Below are positions 19,475-25,989 of a stretch of 27,904 nt of DNA, one piece after another (position 1 is the first letter of the stretch; each line of letters begins with the position of its first letter). The notes under the pieces were generated by a model that saw only the letters and a program-made list of their open reading frames with translations, ran no database searches and was not told where the DNA came from. Source of the DNA: Candidatus Symbiothrix sp. (lineage in GTDB: Bacteria; Bacteroidota; Bacteroidia; Bacteroidales; Azobacteroidaceae); NCBI GenBank assembly GCA_031284765.1, contig JAITXK010000086.1:1-27904 (forward strand), in the 5' to 3' direction. The translations under genes were made by a program, and so were the position numbers.

Positions 19475-20276
19475 CAAACAAAGTCTTCTTTTCACTTTCG
19501 GACAAACTATTATAACCCGATTTCTTGATCTTATCCAGAATCGAATCTATTTTTTTCTCTTTTTCTTTTTCCCGTTGATTATACCCGTAATCCGTTTCCG
19601 ACCGGCGATATCCATTTTTCGGGTTCTTCCTCTGTCGCCACCAGCGATTGAAGCGTCCGGATAAATTGTCGTTGCGCCAATACAAAATCAGGATAATACC
19701 GAACAACATACCGCCCAAATGGGCAAAATGTGCCACATCATCGCCCGATTGATTGGCCACTCCATAATACAACTCCAGCAATCCGTATCCCAAAACCATG
19801 TATTTGGCTTTAATCGGCACCGGAATAAACATCAGAAATAGCGGAGCGTTGGGGAAGGTCATCCCGAAAGCCAGCAAGATGCCGAAAACCGAACCGGAGG
19901 CGCCAATCGTAAGCGAATCAATTCCTTGCAAATGACAAACCAACAACTGAATCAAGCCCGCCCCAATACCGGTAACCAGGTAATACGTCAAAAATCGTTT
20001 CGGTCCCCAATAGCTTTCCATTGACCGCCCAAACATAAACAAAGCGAACATATTGAAAAACAAATGACTGAACGCCTGATGAGTAAACATATAAGTTACC
20101 AATTGATACGGAGAAAAATGTCCGCCATCAATCGAAAATAAACCCAAAAAATAGACCAGCCGGCCGCCGGAAACAGCACAAGCCAGCCATACTAAAATAT
20201 TTATCAGTAGAAGATTCCGCGTAACCGGAGGAATGGAATAGAAAAAAGAATTGCGAACATTCAAGTTAGTGTGCAT
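19461..20276 (-). CDS. Rhomboid-family intramembrane serine protease with C-terminal DUF6576-like tail
   Basis: This 271-residue protein starts at ATG 20276. The longer frame from GTG 20298-20300 would overlap the -7 promoter box, which argues against it. Six transmembrane segments are visible. The oxyanion pair H71 and N75 (HLFFN), the nucleophile S127 (GASG) and the general base H186 (AHLGG) are all in place, so it should be an active protease cutting membrane proteins within or near the bilayer. After the last helix a basic linker (about 202-240) leads to a short helical segment, IDSILDKIKKSGYNSLSESE, which is the tail typical of Bacteroidetes rhomboids. The downstream EEP gene overlaps it by 14 nt. 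Physiological substrates cannot be inferred. Confidence 0.92.
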   Translation of the reverse strand: MHTNLNVRNSFFYSIPPVTRNLLLINILVWLACAVSGGRLVYFLGLFSIDGGHFSPYQLVTYMFTHQAFSHLFFNMFALFMFGRSMESYWGPKRFLTYYLVTGIGAGLIQLLVCHLQGIDSLTIGASGSVFGILLAFGMTFPNAPLFLMFIPVPIKAKYMVLGYGLLELYYGVANQSGDDVAHFAHLGGMLFGIILILYWRNDNLSGRFNRWWRQRKNPKNGYRRSETDYGYNQREKEKEKKIDSILDKIKKSGYNSLSESEKKTLFDAKK

Positions 20277-20299
20277 TTTGCTATCAATTTTTAAAAGCA

Positions 20300-20307
20300 C
20301 AAAGATA
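20300..20307 (-). promoter_or_regulatory. Probable -7 element for the rhomboid-EEP operon
   Basis: Read on the minus strand, TATCTTTG fits the TAnnTTTG consensus and lies 23 nt before the rhomboid ATG. No TTTG is found at the expected -33 distance, so only half of the promoter is convincing. Its upstream region coincides with the -33 box of the divergent M6 protease promoter. Confidence 0.45.
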
Positions 20308-20326
20308 CAAGATAAAAATGAATTAT

Positions 20327-20357
20327 TTTGTATTATAACAAATTCAACTTACCTTTG
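20327..20357 (+). promoter_or_regulatory. Near-perfect Bacteroidetes promoter for the M6-type protease
   Basis: TTTG (20327-20330), a 19-nt spacer and TACCTTTG (20350-20357) match the -33/-7 consensus for the primary sigma factor of Bacteroidetes. The start codon follows 33 nt after the -7 box, so the 5' leader is short and A/T-rich. Confidence 0.75.
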
Positions 20358-20390
20358 TTCGTTTTTTTATTATTCTAAATTATAGACCTA

Positions 20391-22496
20391 ATGAATTCAA
20401 TTGCTGATCAGTTATTCCTCCAAAAGCGTCTCGTTGCAGGATTGAGTTGCTGTTTGTTAATCACACTCAGCGTACTCAATCTTTTTGCCGTACCGGCTAA
20501 TCCTAATTTAATTACTGCCCTTCAACCCGATGGCTCCGTTATTTCCTATTTTATCAAAGGCGATGAGTACGTGCACTGGATGCAATCGCCCGACGGCTAC
20601 ACGCTGCTGCGAAATGAACAGCAATGGGTGGTATATGCCATGAAAGATGCGGACGACCATTTGTCGCCCTCGTCCTTTGTATACGGCGATAAAAACGCCC
20701 TGCGATCCGATGCCTTGACGCGGTTTCTCGAACAAACGCCCCAAGATTTGCGGTACAGCCCGGCACAAGTTCAAAACAAAACACAAAAAGTGCAGCAAGC
20801 AAGCCGCATGGATCTTCAAAAAGCGCCTGTCACCGGAGACAAAAAAGAACTGTGTATCCTGGTTTCTTTCTCCGACACAAAAACACGCTATCCCAAATCA
20901 GATATTGAGAAGCTACTGAATCAGCGCGGGTATTCCGACTACGGCGGACAGGGAAGCGTTTGCGACTTCTACGAAGAAAACTCCTACGGTGCCTTGCATT
21001 TAAACTTCACGGTTGTCGGTACATACGAAATGCCATACTCAGCTGCCGAGTATGGCAACGAAAGTACCTGGTCGGTATTTGCCAAAACGGCTCTGCAATA
21101 TGCCGATGACGATGTCGATTTCAGCGAATTTGCCACAAACGGAGTCGTAGATATCGTGCACATCCTGTTTGCCGGTTACGGCGATGAATCCGTCAACAAC
21201 GGAAAACAGATTTGGTCACATCAAGGATCGCTCGCTTCAACACTGAAATTAGACGGTGTGAATGTGAGACGTTATTATTGCTCACCCGAACTGCGTGGCG
21301 CGTCGGGCACCAACCTGACCTCCATTGGCGTGATCTGCCACGAATTAGGACACGGCCTGGGAGCGCCCGATTATTACGATACCGATTACACAAGCTCCGG
21401 AGGAGATTTCCCGGGCACCGGCAATTGGGATTTAATGGCCAACGGTAGCTGGAACGGCAACGGCACGAAACGAGACGGTTCACAACCGGCACACATCAAT
21501 ATGTTCCAAAAAATCCTGTACGGTTGGGTAACGCCAACCGAACTGACCGACCCGAAAACCATAACGGATGTGCCCAATGCCGCCGAAAGCCCTGTCGCCT
21601 ATAGCATCAAACCCGGCACCAATAACGAACAATATGTGTTGGAAAACAGACAAAAGGTCGGATTTGACACTTCTCTTCCCGGCAACGGTTTATTGATTTA
21701 TCACATTCACAACTCCGCCGCAACAGGCAATGTAGATAACACGAAGCATCCCCAACAGGCTTATGTGGTGTCGGCCTCCTCCTCTTACGCTATCCCTTCC
21801 AATGCAGGCTCTTATGGCACGGTTAATTCGGTAAGAACTCCGTATCCCAATGCAACCGGAAAGGATGCATTTTCAGGCGTTTCCTTCCCGCGCATGTTTC
21901 GGTGGGAAGGGAACACCGGCGTTGCCGTTACCGACAAACCGCTCACCGATATTTCCCAATCGGACGGATTGATTTCGTTCAATTTCAGTTGTTTGCCGGT
22001 GCAGAATCTAAGCGCTGTATCCAACGATGAAATCATAACCCTTTCATGGGACGCACCTGCCAATGCCGACGGCAAAGACTATCGCTACACCGTATATTCC
22101 GGCGGAACAAGCGTGGCAGAAGATATTGCGGTCACCTCCTTTGATTTTCTAAGAGCAGTAACCGACAGCGTTTACCGCTTTGCGGTACAGGCAAGGGTGG
22201 GCGAGTGTCAATCGAAAACGGTAGAACTGACTTTCTCCGATTTATCCTCCAAAATCCGGCCGGTCGCCTCGCAGACTATCCGGCTCTCGCCCAATCCGGT
22301 CAAAGATTTCTTCACGATTGATATATCCGGTGAAGTGGCCGCCGTTTCCGTCCGCAATGCAAACGGACAGCAAGTATATGCCAATGCCTATTGGATGGGG
22401 GAACCCATTCCTGTTTCCCAATGGACGAAAGGGGTGTATTTCGTGCGGGTGCAAACCTTGAATGAAACGCGAGTCATCAAAACGATTAAGATGTAG
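20391..22496 (+). CDS. Secreted M6-family (immune inhibitor A-like) metalloprotease with fibronectin III-like domain and T9SS sorting tail
   Basis: This is a 701-residue exported protein. A long signal peptide (cleavage near residue 34) is followed by a propeptide-like region (about 40-140). The metalloprotease domain (about 150-410) contains H317-E-L-G-H321 followed by GLGAPDYYDTD and, further on, GNWDLMANGSW; the Met in this last segment fits the Met-turn of M6 peptidases. Residues about 535-625 look like a fibronectin type III domain (LPVQNLSAVS, ITLSWDAP). The last 72 residues, from LSPNPVKDFF to the end, form a type A T9SS sorting domain. It should therefore be secreted through the outer membrane and degrade extracellular protein. 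It has its own promoter and no obvious operon partners. It is unrelated in sequence to the M60 enzyme at the start of the window, though both carry the same type of sorting tail. Confidence 0.9.
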   Translation: MNSIADQLFLQKRLVAGLSCCLLITLSVLNLFAVPANPNLITALQPDGSVISYFIKGDEYVHWMQSPDGYTLLRNEQQWVVYAMKDADDHLSPSSFVYGDKNALRSDALTRFLEQTPQDLRYSPAQVQNKTQKVQQASRMDLQKAPVTGDKKELCILVSFSDTKTRYPKSDIEKLLNQRGYSDYGGQGSVCDFYEENSYGALHLNFTVVGTYEMPYSAAEYGNESTWSVFAKTALQYADDDVDFSEFATNGVVDIVHILFAGYGDESVNNGKQIWSHQGSLASTLKLDGVNVRRYYCSPELRGASGTNLTSIGVICHELGHGLGAPDYYDTDYTSSGGDFPGTGNWDLMANGSWNGNGTKRDGSQPAHINMFQKILYGWVTPTELTDPKTITDVPNAAESPVAYSIKPGTNNEQYVLENRQKVGFDTSLPGNGLLIYHIHNSAATGNVDNTKHPQQAYVVSASSSYAIPSNAGSYGTVNSVRTPYPNATGKDAFSGVSFPRMFRWEGNTGVAVTDKPLTDISQSDGLISFNFSCLPVQNLSAVSNDEIITLSWDAPANADGKDYRYTVYSGGTSVAEDIAVTSFDFLRAVTDSVYRFAVQARVGECQSKTVELTFSDLSSKIRPVASQTIRLSPNPVKDFFTIDISGEVAAVSVRNANGQQVYANAYWMGEPIPVSQWTKGVYFVRVQTLNETRVIKTIKM

Positions 22497-22551
22497 TTAT
22501 TCGGTTTCTACGATGGCGTACCAACAAGGGGGCATGTCCCCAGCTTAAAGT

Positions 22552-22643
22552 CGTCCGCTCGCCGGAAGCTATTTCCGGCGCCCGTCGGAAGTAGCTTCGT
22601 CCGCCCACCGGAAGCCACTTCGTCCGCTCGTCGGAAGTGGCTT
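22552..22643. repeat. Four degenerate 23-bp tandem repeats
   Basis: Units start at 22552, 22575, 22598 and 22621, each exactly 23 bp, with consensus about CGTCCGCYCRYCGGAAGYNRCTT. Units 3 and 4 are closest. Most units contain a mini palindrome GAAG-NNN-CTTC. The array is G/C-rich, unlike the A/T-rich gaps elsewhere in the window. It contains no spacers of CRISPR type and no plausible coding role. Confidence 0.75.
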
Positions 22644-22646
22644 CGG
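22608..22646. other. Imperfect hairpin formed by repeat units 3 and 4
   Basis: GAAGCCACTT (22611-22620) pairs perfectly with AAGTGGCTTC (22635-22644) around a 14-nt loop, and CC/GG extends the stem past one bulged G. A smaller hairpin, GGCAAA-(7 nt)-TTTGCC, follows at 22645-22663, and a perfect 7-bp stem, GCCGGAA-GCTAT-TTCCGGC, lies upstream at 22561-22579. No T-run follows, so this is not a classical terminator, but it could stop transcription or protect the 3' end of the M6 protease mRNA. Confidence 0.5.
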
Positions 22647-22707
22647 CAAACTGAAGATTTGCCCTGAAGAAGATAACAGAAAGTGCATACTGTTAAGAAA
22701 AATTATC

Positions 22708-22715
22708 TACCTTTG
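22708..22715 (+). promoter_or_regulatory. Probable -7 element for the prenyltransferase operon
   Basis: TACCTTTG matches TAnnTTTG and ends 22 nt before the prenyltransferase ATG. The -33 position has no TTTG, so the call rests on the -7 box and its spacing to the start codon, which resembles that at the rhomboid gene. Confidence 0.5.
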
Positions 22716-22737
22716 TACCTTTCAAAACACAAAGAAT

Positions 22738-23730
22738 ATGATTCACACCATTCGATTTTGGCTAAACAACGCACGGACAACGGCGCTGGCACAAAGCTTA
22801 CTGCCGGCCGTATTGGCCTTTTGCATGGCCACGCAAGTAGAAGGATTTTCCGCCGGTTTGGGCTTCATGGCGGTGATTGGAGCAATGTTAGCCCATTTGA
22901 GCATGAATCTTTTCGACGATTATTTCGATTACCGCATCAAAGGGTCGGAGTTTAGAGATGCAATGGCGAGGAAAGGCTTTCGCGCCCGCATCTCCAAATG
23001 TGCCTATCTCACTACGGGGAAAGCCACGCTGAAGCAACTGCTGATAGCCTGCATCGTTTTCAGTGCGGTGGCCTGCATGTTTGGGGCTGTCATTTGGTGG
23101 TTTAGGGGCAATGCGATTCTCTGGCTCACGCTGATTGCGGGGATTTTGGGCGTTTCCTATTCCGGTGCACCCTTGCGTTTGTCGTATCATGGATTGGGTG
23201 AACTGGTGATTGGCCTTTTATTCGGCCCGATGTTGATGGCAGGCGTCTATTACGCTGCTTGCGGGCATTTCGATTGGCCGGTAGCGTTTGTATCCGTGCC
23301 GGTGGGACTTTTGGTGGCGAACGTCGTTTACACCCATGCCATTATGGATTATGAACCGGACAAGGAAGTGGGAAAGATGACTTTCGCCGTTTTGTTGAAA
23401 AGTAAAAAGCGAATGTTGGCGGCGTCCTTTTTCATTCTGTTTGCCCCGTTTGCCGTCATTATCGGGGGAGTGGTCAGCGGGTATTTATCGCCTTGTTACC
23501 TGCTGACATTGCTTGGTTTACCGATGGCCGTCAGCTTGTTTTATTTGATGACCGCCTTTGTGCGCCGTCCCGAAAAGAAATTCCGGTCGCGCTGGTGGAT
23601 GGGGCCGATGGAGAATTGGCAAGCCATTCAACAAGCCAATCTGGATTGGTTTATGATTCGGTGGTACTTGTCGCGCAATTTGTTGTCGTTTTTCTGTTTG
23701 ATTATCATTCTGATCGTCTTTATTTTTTAA
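22738..23730 (+). CDS. UbiA-superfamily prenyltransferase, MenA-like
   Basis: This 330-residue integral membrane protein has about eight or nine hydrophobic helices. Two Asp-rich motifs on cytoplasmic loops mark the family: N57-LFDDYFDY (D60, D61, D64), equivalent to NDxxDxxxD, and D204-YEPD208-KEVGK, equivalent to DxxxD. Both bind Mg2+-pyrophosphate of the polyprenyl donor. The second loop also carries SGAPLRLSYHGLGEL, like MenA proteins. MenA prenylates 1,4-dihydroxy-2-naphthoate to make menaquinone. However, no other men gene is present here, and the next gene is a radical SAM protein, so the aromatic or other acceptor could differ. In the first motif Asp60 replaces the Asn usual before the Asp. 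The spacing to the radical SAM gene is 12 nt, which points to co-transcription. Confidence 0.85.
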   Translation: MIHTIRFWLNNARTTALAQSLLPAVLAFCMATQVEGFSAGLGFMAVIGAMLAHLSMNLFDDYFDYRIKGSEFRDAMARKGFRARISKCAYLTTGKATLKQLLIACIVFSAVACMFGAVIWWFRGNAILWLTLIAGILGVSYSGAPLRLSYHGLGELVIGLLFGPMLMAGVYYAACGHFDWPVAFVSVPVGLLVANVVYTHAIMDYEPDKEVGKMTFAVLLKSKKRMLAASFFILFAPFAVIIGGVVSGYLSPCYLLTLLGLPMAVSLFYLMTAFVRRPEKKFRSRWWMGPMENWQAIQQANLDWFMIRWYLSRNLLSFFCLIIILIVFIF

Positions 23731-23742
23731 TTCGAATTTGAA

Positions 23743-24648
23743 ATGTTCACAACGATAAAATCCCTGTTTTACTTGCCTTTTTGGTTCTTCAAAGCCAAGT
23801 TTCTCGGACAACAAAAGCCGCTGCAAACCGTCCTCTTCATTTCAGACAAATGCAATTTGACGTGTAAACATTGCTCGGTTTATCAATTGCAAAATCCGCA
23901 TATCAAAACATACAAGCAAATAAAAGAGGAGCTGGAATACTCCTATCGCTCAGGCTCGCGCTTCATTGATTTTGAAGGTGGCGAACCCACCCTTTGGCAC
24001 GAAGGCGACAAAGATTTGAACAGTCTGATTCGTTTGTCAAAAGCCATCGGATTCTACAGCGCCACCATTACCACCAACGCCCAGATGCCTTTCACCGGTT
24101 CGGAAGCCGATTCGATATGGGTCAGTCTGGACGGATTGGGAGCGTATCACGACGAAATTCGCGGGAAAGGCACATTCAATCGCTTGATACGGAATATTGA
24201 AACCGCAAGCCACAAGCAGGTCAGCGTAAACATGGTCATCAATGCCAAAAACTACGCATCGGTGGAGGAAACCATTGAATTTGCCCAAAGCAATCCACAT
24301 ATCCGTTCCATCTCGCTGAACTTTCACACGCCTTACGAAGGCACGGAAGATTTGCTGTTGGATTGGAACAAGCGATTGGAAATCATCGACCTCATCATTG
24401 AAAAGAAAAAGGCGGGTTATCCGGTTATGAATTCCGTTTCGGGATTGAAACGGATGAAAGACCTTCGTTTCAAGAAACAATGCTGGGTATCGAATTTCAT
24501 TTTGTCCGATGGAACGCGCCTGAAGGAATGTCCGGGAAAATCCGCCGGCATCTGCAACCAATGCGGCTTTTCGATGTCGGGAGAAATGAAATCCGTCTTC
24601 GATTTGAAGCCGGACACCTTGATGGCAGGTTTGAAGTTAAGAGTTTAA
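23743..24648 (+). CDS. Radical SAM protein with extra C-terminal cysteine cluster
   Basis: This is a 301-residue protein. C37-NLT-C41-KH-C44 is the CxxxCxxC motif that binds the SAM-cleaving [4Fe-4S] cluster. FEGGEPTLW (about 76-84) is the SAM-binding GGE motif, and TTNAQ and WVSLDG are further barrel-strand signatures. Four more cysteines lie near the C-terminus (C247, C263, C271 and C274, pattern Cx15Cx7Cx2C), like an abbreviated SPASM/Twitch region able to hold an auxiliary iron-sulfur cluster. The N-terminus (residues 8-20) is strongly aromatic/hydrophobic and may touch the membrane. The gene lies 12 nt after the prenyltransferase and 18 nt before an M16 peptidase. I do not recognise a characterised function. 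The lipid-enzyme neighbour and the SPASM-like tail allow either lipid/quinone modification or peptide modification. Confidence 0.85.
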   Translation: MFTTIKSLFYLPFWFFKAKFLGQQKPLQTVLFISDKCNLTCKHCSVYQLQNPHIKTYKQIKEELEYSYRSGSRFIDFEGGEPTLWHEGDKDLNSLIRLSKAIGFYSATITTNAQMPFTGSEADSIWVSLDGLGAYHDEIRGKGTFNRLIRNIETASHKQVSVNMVINAKNYASVEETIEFAQSNPHIRSISLNFHTPYEGTEDLLLDWNKRLEIIDLIIEKKKAGYPVMNSVSGLKRMKDLRFKKQCWVSNFILSDGTRLKECPGKSAGICNQCGFSMSGEMKSVFDLKPDTLMAGLKLRV

Positions 24649-24666
24649 TAATTATAAATAGTATAT

Positions 24667-25989
24667 ATGAAAAAGTATTTTTTCTTTCTCCTTTGGCTGG
24701 TGGTTGCATTTACCGCCCAAGCCCAAGAGGGACAAATCAAGTTTTCGGAATATGATTTGTCGAACGGATTACACGTAATCCTGTATCCCAACGGCGCTAC
24801 TCCCAATGTGATGGTATCGCTCATGTATCATGTCGGCTCCAAAAACGAAGATCCGGCACGCACCGGTTTCGCCCATCTATTTGAGCATTTGATGTTCGAA
24901 GGCTCCGAAAACATCGGCCGGGGCGACTATTTTGGAATTGTGCAAGCGGCAGGCGGTTCACTGAATGCCAACACTTCGCAAGACCGCACCTACTATTTCG
25001 AAAACATGCCTTCCAATGAATTGGAACTGGCTTTGTGGTTAGAATCGGAACGAATGTATCATGCGAAAATCGACACCATTGGCGTGAATACGCAAAAAGG
25101 CGTGGTCATCGAAGAACGCAAGCAATCCTACGACAATCAGCCTTACGGCACGTGGCTGGAAGAACTGGGTAAACGGGTATTCAAAGTCCATCCCTACCGA
25201 TGGCAAACCATCGGCTCGCCGGAACACATCCGCAATTCTTCGTTTGAGGATATTCATGCTTTCTACCAAACGTATTACGTTCCCAACAACGCCGTTTTGG
25301 TCATCGCCGGAGATTTTGAAGAAGCACAAACCAAGGATTGGATTGCAAAATATTTCGAAAGCATTCCTTCGGGAACGCTTCCCCTCTATCGTCCGAATCT
25401 GGTAGAGCCGGCTCAAACGGAACTGATTCGGGATACTGTGTATGACAACATCCAGCTCCCGGCCATCTTCATGGCTTACCATGCCCCGGCTTTCGGAAGC
25501 AAAGAATCATACGCCATGGATATTTTGACGCGGATTTTATCCGGCGGCAAATCCTCCAAATTAAAAACCAATTTGGATGACAAGGGATTGACCGTTCAAT
25601 CTTCCCTGTTTTATTATGCATCGGAAGATCCTGGTCTGGTGTACGGCATCGCCATCGCCAACATGGGCAAAGAACCGACCGAAGTAGAAGATGCCATCAG
25701 TGCAGAAATCGAAAAGATCACCCAAGACTTGGTTTCGGAAGAAGAGTTCCAAATGGCTTTGGCCTCCGTTGAATACGAAGCGGCCTCCCAGTTGCAGAGC
25801 TTGTCGGGCGTAGCGGAAAATCTGGCCACCTACTACACCTATACCGGCGACGCCAACCGCATCAATCAGGAATTAAGTTTTTACAACGAAGTTACACGGG
25901 AAGAGGTATTGGCCGTGGCGCAAAAATACCTGCAACCCAACGCGAGAGTCATCCTTCATTATTTACCTAAACAAGCAAACGAACAATGA
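24667..25989 (+). CDS. M16-family zinc peptidase (pitrilysin/processing-peptidase type), catalytic subunit
   Basis: This 440-residue protein has a signal peptide (MKKYFFFLLW...TAQAQ, about 1-19), so it is periplasmic or surface-exposed. The inverted zinc motif H70-L-F-E73-H74 is complete, and the distal glutamate lies in VVIEERKQ (E149/E150), at the spacing expected for M16. The C-terminal half carries the second M16 fold, with RILSGGKSSKL. At about 440 residues it is one half-clamshell of the small M16B type, which needs a partner subunit. The next gene starts within its stop codon (ATGA) and encodes just such a partner without zinc ligands. M16 peptidases degrade peptides small enough to fit the closed chamber. 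Its link to the radical SAM gene 18 nt upstream is unproven. Confidence 0.93.
   Translation: MKKYFFFLLWLVVAFTAQAQEGQIKFSEYDLSNGLHVILYPNGATPNVMVSLMYHVGSKNEDPARTGFAHLFEHLMFEGSENIGRGDYFGIVQAAGGSLNANTSQDRTYYFENMPSNELELALWLESERMYHAKIDTIGVNTQKGVVIEERKQSYDNQPYGTWLEELGKRVFKVHPYRWQTIGSPEHIRNSSFEDIHAFYQTYYVPNNAVLVIAGDFEEAQTKDWIAKYFESIPSGTLPLYRPNLVEPAQTELIRDTVYDNIQLPAIFMAYHAPAFGSKESYAMDILTRILSGGKSSKLKTNLDDKGLTVQSSLFYYASEDPGLVYGIAIANMGKEPTEVEDAISAEIEKITQDLVSEEEFQMALASVEYEAASQLQSLSGVAENLATYYTYTGDANRINQELSFYNEVTREEVLAVAQKYLQPNARVILHYLPKQANEQ

Noticed and set aside
20277..20300. Upstream GTG start adding eight residues to the rhomboid
   Set aside because: The GTG overlaps the likely -7 promoter box, so it would lie upstream of the transcription start; ATG 20276 is preferred.
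22552..22643. Tandem repeats as a CRISPR array
   Set aside because: Units are directly adjacent with no unique spacers, they are degenerate, and no cas gene is in the window.
22683..22955. Open frame across the start of the prenyltransferase in another reading frame
   Set aside because: It overlaps the promoter box and the first part of the well-supported UbiA-type gene and shows no family features.
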